Assembly (NCBI GenBank): GCA_002350105.1
Contig: DEDT01000017.1
Coordinates: 1 to 26,635 of the forward strand
Direction of reading: 5' to 3'
Length of the DNA stretch: 26,635 nt
DNA from: Selenomonadaceae bacterium UBA2897
GTDB lineage: Bacteria; Bacillota; Negativicutes; Selenomonadales; Selenomonadaceae
The stretch's first letter is position 1. Every line of letters begins with the position of its first letter. Made by a program: the position numbers and the translations under genes. Shown one piece after another: positions 7,364-15,758 of the stretch. Under the pieces are notes generated by a model. The model saw nothing but the letters and a program-made list of their open reading frames with translations. It was not told the DNA's origin and ran no database searches.

Positions 7364-8548
7364 ATGGAAAAAGAAAAACTGGTTCTGGAAATCCCCTACG
7401 GCACGCGAGATTTTCTGTTTGCCGAGGCTTCCTGCAAGCGGGACATCGAGACGAAGCTCGCCGGGACGTTCCGTCAATGGGGCTACGATGAGGTCGTGAC
7501 GCCGACCATCGAGTATCTGGATAATCTGACGCTGGGCAGCAGCCGATCCCTGGAGCCGCAGCTGCTGAAGCTCTTTGACCAAAGCAACCGTACGCTGGCT
7601 CTGCGTCATGAGATGACGACGCCGATTGCCCGCCTCGCGGCCAGCCGCCTCAAGGATGAGCCGCTGCCGCTGAAGGTGTCCTATATCAGCAACGTGTTCC
7701 GCCGCGAGCAGACGCAGATGGGCCGCCAGTGCGAGTTCTATCAGGCGGGTGTCGAGCTCATGGGCTCGGCTTCGGCGGCGGCTGATGCGGAGGTCATCGC
7801 GCTGGCCGTGACCTGCCTGCGCGAGGCGGGCCTCGAGGACTTCACCATCTGCCTCGGCCAGGCGGAATTCGTCAACGGCATCATGGCGCAGTACAACCTG
7901 TCGGCAGACACGCAGGCTGAGCTGCAGGAGGCGCTGGAGCAGCGCAACCTCGTGGCTATCGATGCCCTCGTGGACCAGCTCGACCTGCCCAATAACAGCA
8001 AGGAAGTCCTGCGCCAGCTGCCGCTCTTAAACGGCGGCGAAGAACTGCTGCAGCGCGCCTATGATATGGCTTTGAGTGAGCAGAGCCGCCGCGCCCTCGA
8101 CAACCTCAGTGAAATCTACCGCCTGCTGCGCTCCTATGGCGTGGCGCAGTACGTGCGCTTCGATCTCGGCATCATCCGCGATCTCAGCTATTATACGGGC
8201 ATGATTTTTGAGGGGTATACGGCGGGGCTTGGTTTCCCGCTCTGCGGCGGTGGACGGTATGACCATCTGCTCGCGGACTTCGGCAACGCCTGCCCGGCCA
8301 CAGGCTTTGCCCTCGGCATCGAGCGCGTGATGCTCGCGTTGCAGCAGAAGGCCGCCAGGCCGCTGGCGGCGCGCAAAGACGTCTACCTCGGTTACGCCGC
8401 AGGCAAGGCATCGGAGGCCATCGCCAAGGCCGCAGAACTGCGTCAGGCAGGCAAGGTCGTCGAGGTGGCGCTGCGCCCCGAGACGCAGGCGGAAGCCAAA
8501 GAGGTGCAAAAGGCCAAGGCCTACCGCGAGCTGGTCTATCTCGCATGA
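7364..8548 (+). CDS. hisZ: ATP phosphoribosyltransferase regulatory subunit (HisZ)
   Basis: HisZ is a histidyl-tRNA synthetase paralogue that forms a hetero-octamer with the short HisG and gives it histidine feedback control. The chain keeps the class II synthetase fold: PYGTRDFLF near the start, a motif-2-like FRREQTQMGRQCEFYQAG, and a later LSYYTGMIFEGY with GGGRYD and GFALGIERV. There is no full anticodon-binding domain, and the context is a histidine operon, so this is HisZ and not HisS; the short HisG downstream confirms the need for it. Length 394 aa is normal. Its stop overlaps the next start by four bases (ATGA). Confidence 0.94.
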   Translation: MEKEKLVLEIPYGTRDFLFAEASCKRDIETKLAGTFRQWGYDEVVTPTIEYLDNLTLGSSRSLEPQLLKLFDQSNRTLALRHEMTTPIARLAASRLKDEPLPLKVSYISNVFRREQTQMGRQCEFYQAGVELMGSASAAADAEVIALAVTCLREAGLEDFTICLGQAEFVNGIMAQYNLSADTQAELQEALEQRNLVAIDALVDQLDLPNNSKEVLRQLPLLNGGEELLQRAYDMALSEQSRRALDNLSEIYRLLRSYGVAQYVRFDLGIIRDLSYYTGMIFEGYTAGLGFPLCGGGRYDHLLADFGNACPATGFALGIERVMLALQQKAARPLAARKDVYLGYAAGKASEAIAKAAELRQAGKVVEVALRPETQAEAKEVQKAKAYRELVYLA

Positions 8549-9060
8549 ACCAGCGGGTATGGCAGTTCTGGCAGGCCGTGCGCGCTCAAATGCACCCGGG
8601 GGATCATGCGCTCGTGCACAAATACCTGAATGAGCGGGAGCAGGCGCTTTTCTACGCCATGCACCGCGTCGACCAGGTACACGCGGTACGTGTGGCCCGT
8701 ACGGCGGCAGAGCTGGCTGCGCAGGCTGAGGAGCAGGGCAGGACGGTAAAGCTGGACTTTTTGCAGCGCTGTGCCCTGCTGCACGATGTGGGGCGCGTCA
8801 AGGGCGACCTCGACCTCATGGGCAAAGTCTGGGCCGTGCTGGCCCGCCATTATCTGCCACACTGGTCCCGGCGCATGGCGGACGGCCAGCGCGTGCATAT
8901 GCTTTATGTCTATTATCACCATGCGGCCATCGGTGCGGCGAAGCTGCGCCAGATTGGTGATAACGCCGAAGCAGAGCTTATCGCCAGGCATCATGATGCG
9001 GCTGATGTGCACGACAGTATTGAATTAATATTACTCCGCACGGCGGATGATGCAAATTGA
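8545..9060 (+). CDS. HD-domain phosphohydrolase embedded in the histidine operon
   Basis: The 171-aa protein has an HD-domain pattern: His46 in VHAVRVAR, the His-Asp pair in ALLHDVGRVKGD (80-81), a YYHHAAIGA block, and a final Asp in HDAADVHDS. HD proteins bind one or two metals and hydrolyse phosphate esters or cyclic and other nucleotides. The start overlaps the hisZ stop by four bases, which suggests translational coupling. A separate strong promoter follows before hisG. I recognise no histidine enzyme in it, yet the operon otherwise lacks a histidinol-phosphate phosphatase. A housekeeping nucleotide phosphohydrolase is an equally reasonable reading. No membrane segment is visible. Confidence 0.82.
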   Translation: MNQRVWQFWQAVRAQMHPGDHALVHKYLNEREQALFYAMHRVDQVHAVRVARTAAELAAQAEEQGRTVKLDFLQRCALLHDVGRVKGDLDLMGKVWAVLARHYLPHWSRRMADGQRVHMLYVYYHHAAIGAAKLRQIGDNAEAELIARHHDAADVHDSIELILLRTADDAN

Positions 9061-9083
9061 ACGAGATTTTTCTCTTTATCGCC

Positions 9084-9112
9084 TTGACGTTGTAAACCAT
9101 CCGTGTTATGAT
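9084..9112 (+). promoter_or_regulatory. Strong sigma-70 promoter for hisG onward
   Basis: TTGACG (9084-9089) and TATGAT (9107-9112) are separated by exactly 17 bases, and each matches the consensus at five of six positions. It gives the hisG-hisIE part an internal promoter independent of yerC-hisZ. Confidence 0.72.
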
Positions 9113-9151
9113 AACAGACAAATCCTTTAGCAAAATAAAGAAGTAAATTAT

Positions 9152-9168
9152 GGGCCGCCTGGCGGCCC
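9152..9168 (+). promoter_or_regulatory. GC-rich hairpin in the hisG leader
   Basis: GGGCCGC and GCGGCCC form a perfect 7-bp stem around a three-base loop, between the promoter and the hisG ribosome site (AGGAGGG at 9175-9181). No T-run follows, so it is not a standard terminator. It could protect the transcript end or affect translation. I see no histidine-rich leader peptide and no T-box. Confidence 0.45.
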
Positions 9169-9187
9169 TGAGGCAGGAGGGCTGCGC

Positions 9188-9853
9188 ATGCAGTTGGCAG
9201 ATCAGGATTATTTGACCGTGGCTTTGCCGAAAGGCAAGCTGTTCGGCCTGTCGGCGGATCTTTTCGCGAAGATCGGCTATACGGCGGAGGGACTGTCGGA
9301 CAAGTCCCGCAAGCTCGTCATCAGCAACGACGAGAAGAAAATCCGCTTCATCGTCTCGAAGACGGCGGATGTGCCGACCTACGTGGAGTATGGGGCAGCT
9401 GACATCGGCATCATCGGCAAGGACGTGCTCGTGGAGTCGCAGAAGGACGTCTACGAGCTCTTAGACCTCGGTTTCGGCAAGTGCCATGTGATGATGGCCG
9501 TGCCGAAGGCTGCGAAGCGCGAGAAGCTTGCTGACTATGCGCATACGCGCGTGGCCACGAAGTTCCCGCATATCGCGGCGCAGTTCTTCAGCCAGTACGG
9601 TATGCAGATGGAGTATATCAAGCTGAACGGTTCCATCGAGCTCGGCCCGATCGTCGGGCTCTCGGAGAGCATTGTCGATATCGTCGAGACGGGCACGACG
9701 CTGAAGGAAAATAATCTGGAAGAAATCGCCTATATCATGGATGCGACGGCAAGGCTCATCGCGAACCGCGTGAGCTTCAAGCTGAAGTTCGATCGCATCA
9801 ACACCATGGTACAGGATTTGCGGCAGGTATTAGCCGCGCAGGCTAAGGCCTGA
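9188..9853 (+). CDS. hisG: ATP phosphoribosyltransferase, short form (HisG)
   Basis: HisG joins ATP and PRPP, the committed step of histidine synthesis. At 221 aa it is the short form that lacks the C-terminal regulatory domain and depends on HisZ, which is encoded two genes upstream. Seen in sequence: LTVALPKGKLF at the N-terminus, a conserved GAADIGIIGKDVL, and the PRPP-binding loop DIVETGTTLKENN. The ATG at 9188 has AGGAGGG six bases upstream. The gene is followed by hisD after 21 bases. Confidence 0.96.
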   Translation: MQLADQDYLTVALPKGKLFGLSADLFAKIGYTAEGLSDKSRKLVISNDEKKIRFIVSKTADVPTYVEYGAADIGIIGKDVLVESQKDVYELLDLGFGKCHVMMAVPKAAKREKLADYAHTRVATKFPHIAAQFFSQYGMQMEYIKLNGSIELGPIVGLSESIVDIVETGTTLKENNLEEIAYIMDATARLIANRVSFKLKFDRINTMVQDLRQVLAAQAKA

Positions 9854-9874
9854 GCAGAAAGTGGGGCACAGAGT

Positions 9875-11218
9875 ATGCAGATTGTCAAGGCAGCAGAGTT
9901 GGGCGAGCGCGAGGTAGAGCGCCTGCTCACGAAAAAAGCGTTCGATGAGGTGGAGCTCAATCCGAAAATCCGTGAGGCCAACAAAAAGACGTTCGGCCGC
10001 GACATGACGGCGGCGGAGCTCGTACGGCAGATCGTCGGCGACGTGCGCAGGAATGGCGACAAGGCCGTCATGCACTACACGAAGCTCATCGATCGCGTCG
10101 ATATGCAGCCTGGGGACTTCCTCGTCTCGGAGGAGGAGTTTGCGGCGGCTGAGCAGGCCGTCGATCCGGAGGTCATGGCCTCCCTGCGCAAGGCTGCGGA
10201 CAATATTCGCCGCTACCATGAAGAGCAGAAGCCGAACTCCTGGATGACGTACCGCGACCAGGGCTCCATTCTCGGCCAGACCATCGTTCCGCTGGACCGC
10301 GTGGGCATATACGTGCCGGGCGGCACGGCAGCCTATCCCTCCTCCGTGCTCATGAACGCCATGCCGGCCGTCGTCGCAGGCGTGGGCGAAATCATCATGA
10401 TGGTGCCGCCCAAAAATGGCAAGATTAATCCCTATGTGCTCGTAGCGGCGAAAGAGGCGGGCATCAGGAAGATTTACAAGATCGGCGGCGCTCAGGCCAT
10501 CGCGGCCATGGCTTTCGGCACGGAGACGATTCCGCGCGTCGACAAGATCACGGGCCCGGGCAATATCTTCGTGACGCTGGCAAAGAAAGAGGTCTATGGC
10601 CACTGCGATATCGATATGCTGGCCGGTCCTTCGGAAATCCTCATCGTGGCCGATGAGACGGCAGATCCCGTCTATACGGCGGCCGATATGCTGAGCCAGG
10701 CCGAGCATGATCCGCTGGCCTGCTCCATCGTCATTACGGACAGCGCGAAGCTGGCAGAAGAAGTTGCGGCGGAGGTGCCGAAGCAGCTCGCGCAGTTGCC
10801 GCGCAAGGAAATCGCCCAGGCGGCCATCGACCGGAATGGCCTCATCGTCGTCGCCGATGACATCATGCAGGCCATGCGCTTCGCCAATGTCTCGGCACCG
10901 GAGCACATGGAGCTCCTGACGGCACAGCCCTTCCAGCTGCTGCCCTACGTGCGCCATGCGGGTGCCGTTTTCCTCGGCGCCTATTCGCCAGAGCCGCTGG
11001 GTGACTATTTCGCGGGCCCCGACCACATCCTGCCCACGGGCGGCACGGCGCGCTTCTACTCCTGCCTGAACGTGGAGACCTTCATGAAGCGCACGAGCAT
11101 CATTTCCTACACGCAGCCCGCGCTGGCGGCCGTCAGCGATGACGTCATCCGCCTCGCAGAGACCGAGGGCCTGCAGGCGCATGCTCAGGCCATCCGCCTG
11201 CGCAAAGAGAGAAAGTAA
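9875..11218 (+). CDS. hisD: Histidinol dehydrogenase (HisD)
   Basis: HisD oxidises L-histidinol to histidine in two NAD-linked steps, the last reaction of the pathway. The 447-aa chain has the family signatures: DRVGIYVPGGTAAYPSS, KITGPGNIFVTLAK, DMLAGPSEILI, the zinc-site region SQAEHDPLACS, VSAPEHMEL, and DHILPTGGTARF. Length is standard. The ribosome site before the ATG at 9875 is weak (GTGGGG), which may be offset by coupling to hisG. Confidence 0.96.
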   Translation: MQIVKAAELGEREVERLLTKKAFDEVELNPKIREANKKTFGRDMTAAELVRQIVGDVRRNGDKAVMHYTKLIDRVDMQPGDFLVSEEEFAAAEQAVDPEVMASLRKAADNIRRYHEEQKPNSWMTYRDQGSILGQTIVPLDRVGIYVPGGTAAYPSSVLMNAMPAVVAGVGEIIMMVPPKNGKINPYVLVAAKEAGIRKIYKIGGAQAIAAMAFGTETIPRVDKITGPGNIFVTLAKKEVYGHCDIDMLAGPSEILIVADETADPVYTAADMLSQAEHDPLACSIVITDSAKLAEEVAAEVPKQLAQLPRKEIAQAAIDRNGLIVVADDIMQAMRFANVSAPEHMELLTAQPFQLLPYVRHAGAVFLGAYSPEPLGDYFAGPDHILPTGGTARFYSCLNVETFMKRTSIISYTQPALAAVSDDVIRLAETEGLQAHAQAIRLRKERK

Positions 11219-11231
11219 TGGGAGGAATTTT

Positions 11232-12305
11232 ATGCTGCAGTATCGCAAAGGATTAAAGAATATGCCGGCTTACGATGGCACGGATAAATACTATACGATC
11301 AAGGTCAATGCCAACGAGTGCAATATGGCGATGCCGCCCCTCGTGAATGAGCGTGTGATGAACCGCCTTGCGAGCGTGCCCATCAACCGCTATCCGGGTG
11401 AGGAGTACTACGACCTCACGGGGCAGATTGCGAAGAACTTCGGCCTGCGGCCGGAGAACGTCTTCCTCGGCAATGGCTCCAGCGAGCTCATCGAGAAGAT
11501 TTTCTACTGCTTCGGCGGCAGCAAGGCACAGAAGATCGTTTTCCCCGATCCGTCTTTTTCCATGTATTATATCTATGCTCAGGCTGCGCAGGCCACGGCG
11601 GTGCCCGTGCCACTGGAGGCGGACTTTACGCTGGACCTCGATAAGTTCGTCACGGCTATCAACGACAATCAGGCGAGCCTCGCGGTGCTCTGCAACCCGA
11701 ACAACCCAACGGGCGGCGTGCTCTCCGTGAGCGATATCCAGTACATCCTCGACAACATCAAGACGAGTACCTGCTTCCTGCTCGACGAGGCCTACGTGGA
11801 GTTCTACGGTCGCAGCGCGACGGGCCTGCTCAAGGAGTATCCGAACCTCATCGTGGCGCGCACCTTCTCCAAGGCCTACGGTCTCGCTGGTGCCCGCGTG
11901 GGATATATGCTTGCGTCCCAGGCTATCACGGAGATGATTGGCAAGTCGTTCATGCCCTACCACATGAATAGTCTCTCGCTGGCCGTGGCCGATATCTGCT
12001 ACCAGATGCGCCAGGAGTTCGTGCCCCACATCCAGATCATGATTTCCGAGCGCAAGCGCATGGCAGAGCTGTTGAAAAAGCTGCCGGGCTTTGCGGTGTA
12101 TCCGTCCGAGACGAATTTCCTGCTCGTGCATGTCAACGATCAGAAAGAGCTCGTCGATCTGCTGGAGAAGAACGATATCGGTGTGCGCTTCTTCAGCTCC
12201 GACAACAAGCGGCTCAAAGACTGCATCCGCATTTCCATGGGCACACGCGAGGAGAATGATACCTGGTATGGTCTCATGAAGGCCTTCGCGGAGGGGCGCG
12301 GCTGA
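11232..12305 (+). CDS. hisC: Histidinol-phosphate aminotransferase (HisC)
   Basis: HisC is a fold-type I PLP enzyme that makes histidinol phosphate from imidazole acetol phosphate and glutamate. Visible features: VNANECN and INRYPGEEYYDL near the N-terminus, LGNGSSELI, LCNPNNPTGG, LLDEAYVEF, and the PLP lysine in ARTFSKAYGLAGARVGY. The ATG at 11232 is chosen because GGAGG lies at 11221-11225, only a few bases past the hisD stop; longer in-frame extensions run back into hisD. 357 aa is the usual size. Its TGA overlaps the hisB ATG by one base. Confidence 0.95.
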   Translation: MLQYRKGLKNMPAYDGTDKYYTIKVNANECNMAMPPLVNERVMNRLASVPINRYPGEEYYDLTGQIAKNFGLRPENVFLGNGSSELIEKIFYCFGGSKAQKIVFPDPSFSMYYIYAQAAQATAVPVPLEADFTLDLDKFVTAINDNQASLAVLCNPNNPTGGVLSVSDIQYILDNIKTSTCFLLDEAYVEFYGRSATGLLKEYPNLIVARTFSKAYGLAGARVGYMLASQAITEMIGKSFMPYHMNSLSLAVADICYQMRQEFVPHIQIMISERKRMAELLKKLPGFAVYPSETNFLLVHVNDQKELVDLLEKNDIGVRFFSSDNKRLKDCIRISMGTREENDTWYGLMKAFAEGRG

Positions 12306-12913
12306 TGGGTGACGTACTGAAAAAACGCGAACGCAAGGCTGAGGTTACGCGCGAGACGGGGGAGACCAAGGTCAGTGTCTGGCTGAACCTCGACGGCACG
12401 GGGCAGGCGAAAATCGATTCGGGTATCGGTTTTTTTGACCACATGCTGAACCTCATGGCCGTGCATGGCCTGCTCGATCTCGAGCTCGCCTGCGACGGCG
12501 ACCTGGAGGTGGACGGCCACCACAGTGTCGAGGACATCGGCATCACGCTGGGCCAGGCCTTCAAGGAAGCACTGGGCGACAAAAGCGGCATCCGCCGCTA
12601 CGCGAGCTTTTACCTGCCCATGGATGAGACGCTGGCCCTCGTGGCCCTCGATATCAGCGGGCGGCCGTTCCTCGTCTATGATGGTGGCGAAATGGCGCCG
12701 ATGATCGGCGGCTACGACACGGAGCTCACCGAGGAATTCCTGCGCGCCTTCGCCTTCAACGCGGGCGTGACGCTGCACGTCAAGGTGCTCTATGGTACGA
12801 ATTCGCATCACAAGGTTGAAGCCATCTTCAAGGCACTTGGCCATGTACTGCGCAACGCCACGGAGAAAGACCCGCGGGTAGATGGCATACCGTCGACGAA
12901 AGGCATGCTCTAA
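12305..12913 (+). CDS. hisB: Imidazoleglycerol-phosphate dehydratase (HisB)
   Basis: This monofunctional HisB (202 aa) removes water from imidazole glycerol phosphate using a manganese cluster. The metal ligands lie in the duplicated patterns: FFDHMLN and DGHHSVEDIGI in the first half, NSHHKVEAIFKA in the second. There is no fused N-terminal phosphatase as in E. coli, so histidinol phosphate must be dephosphorylated by another protein. The start overlaps the hisC stop (TGATG). Confidence 0.96.
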   Translation: MGDVLKKRERKAEVTRETGETKVSVWLNLDGTGQAKIDSGIGFFDHMLNLMAVHGLLDLELACDGDLEVDGHHSVEDIGITLGQAFKEALGDKSGIRRYASFYLPMDETLALVALDISGRPFLVYDGGEMAPMIGGYDTELTEEFLRAFAFNAGVTLHVKVLYGTNSHHKVEAIFKALGHVLRNATEKDPRVDGIPSTKGML

Positions 12914-12926
12914 AGAGGGGATAGTT

Positions 12927-13538
12927 ATGATAGCGGTAATCGATTATGGCGTGGGTAATTTGTTCAGCGTCGAGAAGGCGCTGGTATCGCTTGGCGCTGA
13001 GGTAAAGGTCACGCGCGACGCGGCGGACCTGCAGGCGGCGGAAAAACTCGTGCTGCCTGGTGTGGGTGCTTTTGGCGACTGCATGCATAATTTAGAGGCT
13101 ACGGGGCTCATCCCGGAGCTGAAAAAACAGGTGGCAGTGGGCAAACCGCTGCTCGGCATCTGCGTCGGCCTGCAGATCCTCTTTGAGGGCAGTGAGGAGA
13201 CGCCGGGCGTGTCAGGGCTCGGCCTCATCAAGGGACAGGTCAAAAAGATTCAGGCGCCGGGGCTCAAGGTGCCGCACATGGGCTGGAACTCCCTGCAGAT
13301 TCGTGCGCAGCGCGAGCAGATGGATCTCTTTGCCGGACTCGGGGAGCATCCCTACGTCTATTTCGTGCACAGCTATCATGCGGTGCCGGAGGATGGCGAC
13401 GTCGTCACGGCGCGGACGGACTACGGCAGCCTGCTCACGGCGGCCGTGGCGCAGGGCAACGTGCAGGCCACGCAGTTCCATCCCGAGAAGTCGGGCGACG
13501 TGGGTCTCAAGATTTTGCGCAATTTCCTGGAGGGCTGA
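12927..13538 (+). CDS. hisH: Imidazole glycerol phosphate synthase, glutaminase subunit (HisH)
   Basis: HisH releases ammonia from glutamine and passes it to HisF. It is a class I glutamine amidotransferase: the nucleophile Cys79 in LLGICVGLQILFEG and the His185/Glu187 pair in TQFHPEKSG are present, and LPGVGAFGD forms the oxyanion region. 203 aa is typical. The ATG at 12927 is preferred over earlier in-frame starts, which lie inside hisB; GAGGGG sits upstream. hisA begins three bases after its stop. Confidence 0.96.
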   Translation: MIAVIDYGVGNLFSVEKALVSLGAEVKVTRDAADLQAAEKLVLPGVGAFGDCMHNLEATGLIPELKKQVAVGKPLLGICVGLQILFEGSEETPGVSGLGLIKGQVKKIQAPGLKVPHMGWNSLQIRAQREQMDLFAGLGEHPYVYFVHSYHAVPEDGDVVTARTDYGSLLTAAVAQGNVQATQFHPEKSGDVGLKILRNFLEG

Positions 13539-13541
13539 GCG

Positions 13542-14270
13542 ATGATTATTTTCCCAGCGATTGATATCCGCGGTGGCAAATGCGTGCGCCTTTACAAGGG
13601 CGACTTCGCGCAGGAGACCGTCTTCGGCGAGCCGGCGGAGATGGCGAAGAAATGGCAGGCGCAGGGCGCGCAGTACCTGCACCTCGTCGACCTCGATGGC
13701 GCGCGGGCGGGCCGCAGTGAGAACCTCGCGACGATCAAGGCCATCCTCGAAGTCGTAGCTATTCCCGTGGAGCTCGGCGGAGGTATCCGCACCATGGCCA
13801 ACATCGAACAGGTGATAAAGCTCGGTGTGCAGCGCGTAATCCTCGGCTCCGTGGCCGTGCGCGACCCGGAGCTCGTGGCTGCGGCCTGCCAAAAGTATGG
13901 TGAGCGTATCGTCGTGGGCATCGACGCGAAGGATGGCATCGTGGCTGTCGATGGCTGGGGTGTCTCGGGCGATGTCGATGTCATCACGCTGGCGAAAAAA
14001 ATGAAATCGGCGGGCGTCAGGACCATCATTTATACGGACATCAGCCGCGATGGCACGCTCAGCGGCGTCAACGTGGAGGCGACGGCGAAACTCGCCCGCG
14101 AGAGCGGCGTCAGGGTCGTGGCCTCGGGCGGCGTGAAGTCTGCGGCGGATATCCGCGCGCTCAAGCCGTATGAACAGGATGGTATCGAGGGCGTCATCGT
14201 GGGCAAGTCCATCTATATGGGCACGCTCAACCTGCCCGAGGCGCTTGCAATCGCCGCGGAGGTGAACTAA
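13542..14270 (+). CDS. hisA: ProFAR isomerase (HisA)
   Basis: HisA is a half-barrel-repeat TIM barrel that isomerises ProFAR to PRFAR. The two catalytic aspartates are visible as Asp8 in FPAIDIRGGKCVRL and Asp128 in VVGIDAKDG. Phosphate-binding loops appear as ELGGGIRT and VASGGVKS. 242 aa is standard. The short gap after hisH and the one-base gap before hisF show tight operon packing. Confidence 0.96.
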   Translation: MIIFPAIDIRGGKCVRLYKGDFAQETVFGEPAEMAKKWQAQGAQYLHLVDLDGARAGRSENLATIKAILEVVAIPVELGGGIRTMANIEQVIKLGVQRVILGSVAVRDPELVAAACQKYGERIVVGIDAKDGIVAVDGWGVSGDVDVITLAKKMKSAGVRTIIYTDISRDGTLSGVNVEATAKLARESGVRVVASGGVKSAADIRALKPYEQDGIEGVIVGKSIYMGTLNLPEALAIAAEVN

Positions 14271-14271
14271 A

Positions 14272-15030
14272 ATGTTGAGTAAGAGAATTATTCCCTGTCT
14301 GGACGTCAAGGATGGCCGCGTGGTCAAGGGCACGAATTTCGTGGGCCTGCGCGACGCGGGCGACCCCGTGGAGCTCGCGCACCGCTACGATGAGGAGCGT
14401 GCCGACGAACTCGTCTTCCTCGATATCACGGCTTCCAGCGATCAGCGCAAGACTACCGTGGATATGGCGCGCAGCTGCGCCTCGCAGGTCTTTATTCCCT
14501 TCACCATCGGCGGCGGCATCCGCAGCGTGGAGGACATGCGCGCCATGCTGAAGGCGGGGGCGGACAAGACCTCGCTGAATACGGCGGCCATCAAAAATCC
14601 CGAACTTATCCGCGAAGGTGCGGCGAAGTTCGGCAGCCAGTGCGTCGTGCTGGCCGTCGATGCGCGCCGCAATGGCGAGCACAGCTGGGAGGTCTACATC
14701 AACGGCGGCCGCACGCCGACGGGCCTCGATTGCCTGGAATGGGTGAAAAAGGCTGTGGGCCTCGGCGCAGGCGAAATCCTGCTCACGAGCATGGATGCGG
14801 ACGGCACGAAAGATGGCTATGACATCGAGCTCACGCGTGCGGTCTCCGAGGCCGTGGACGTGCCCGTCATCGCCTCGGGCGGCGCGGGCAAGCTGGAGCA
14901 TTTCTATGAGGTGCTCACCGAGGGTAAGGCAGATGCCGTGCTCGCGGCCTCTGTGTTCCACTACGGTACATTCACGGTACGACAGGTCAAGGAATATCTC
15001 AAATCTCGTGGCGTGGAGGTAAGATTCTGA
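14272..15030 (+). CDS. hisF: Imidazole glycerol phosphate synthase, cyclase subunit (HisF)
   Basis: HisF closes the imidazole ring with ammonia from HisH, giving imidazole glycerol phosphate and AICAR. Catalytic Asp11 (IIPCLDVKDGRVVKG) and Asp130 (VVLAVDARRNG) are both present, as are FTIGGGIRS and VIASGGAGK phosphate loops. 252 aa matches the family. Its TGA overlaps the hisIE ATG by one base. Confidence 0.96.
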   Translation: MLSKRIIPCLDVKDGRVVKGTNFVGLRDAGDPVELAHRYDEERADELVFLDITASSDQRKTTVDMARSCASQVFIPFTIGGGIRSVEDMRAMLKAGADKTSLNTAAIKNPELIREGAAKFGSQCVVLAVDARRNGEHSWEVYINGGRTPTGLDCLEWVKKAVGLGAGEILLTSMDADGTKDGYDIELTRAVSEAVDVPVIASGGAGKLEHFYEVLTEGKADAVLAASVFHYGTFTVRQVKEYLKSRGVEVRF

Positions 15031-15743
15031 TGGATAACAAAAACGTTGACATTTCCATGATCAAATTCGATGAAAAAGGCCTCGTGCCGGCCATCGTGCA
15101 GGAGGAGAACGGTCAGGTCCTCATGCTGGCCTATATGAACGAGGAGTCGCTGAAGAAGACACTGGAATCGGGCTTCACCTGGTTCTGGAGCCGCAGCCGT
15201 CAGCAGCTTTGGCGCAAGGGCGAGACATCCGGCAACATCCAGCGCGTCAAGGAAATTTCCTATGACTGCGACGGCGATACGCTGCTGGTCACGGTGCACC
15301 AGACGGGCGTGGCCTGCCATACGGGCACGTATTCCTGCTTCAGTGGCCGCAAGCTCGCAGGCGCGGAGGAGAAGGGTGTCGTCCCCGTGCAGCAGGAGGA
15401 ACCGAAGGCGCTCGCGAGCGTCATCTACGACCTCTACAACGTCATTCAGGATCGTCAGCTGAACCCGGTGGAGGGCTCCTATACGAACTATCTCTTTGCC
15501 AAAGGGCAGGACAAGATCCTGAAGAAAGTCGGCGAAGAGGCCACGGAGACGGTCATTGCCTCGAAGAATGAGAGCCGCAGGGAGGTCATCTACGAGATGG
15601 CCGATCTCTGGTATCACTGCCTCGTGCTGCTGGCCTACCACGGTATCAAGCCGGAGGAGCTCTTCGGTGAGCTCATGGGCCGCCGCAAGGGCAGCGATTA
15701 TCATAAATTCACGGGCAAGACCGGCATTCGCCCCGACCTGTAA
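15030..15743 (+). CDS. hisI: Bifunctional PR-AMP cyclohydrolase / PR-ATP pyrophosphatase (HisIE)
   Basis: The N-terminal half (~1-115) is HisI: VLMLAYMNEESL, WSRSRQQLWRKGETSGN, and the zinc/magnesium site in YDCDGDTLLV followed by CHTGTYSCF. The C-terminal part (~125-215) is HisE: ASVIYDLYNVIQDR, then KKVGEEATETVIA and YEMADLWYH with the metal-binding acids. Together they catalyse steps two and three of the pathway. The fusion is common in bacteria. It is the last recognised histidine enzyme in the operon. Confidence 0.95.
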   Translation: MDNKNVDISMIKFDEKGLVPAIVQEENGQVLMLAYMNEESLKKTLESGFTWFWSRSRQQLWRKGETSGNIQRVKEISYDCDGDTLLVTVHQTGVACHTGTYSCFSGRKLAGAEEKGVVPVQQEEPKALASVIYDLYNVIQDRQLNPVEGSYTNYLFAKGQDKILKKVGEEATETVIASKNESRREVIYEMADLWYHCLVLLAYHGIKPEELFGELMGRRKGSDYHKFTGKTGIRPDL

Positions 15744-15758
15744 GGAGTAAAGCATTTG

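Noticed and set aside
9113..9187. T-box or His attenuator before hisG
   Set aside because: No T-box consensus, no run of His codons and no terminator with T-tract.
9830..11248. Long minus-strand open frame (472 codons) opposite hisD
   Set aside because: Mirror of a clearly conserved gene in high-GC sequence; rich in Arg and His, no family pattern, no suitable ribosome site.
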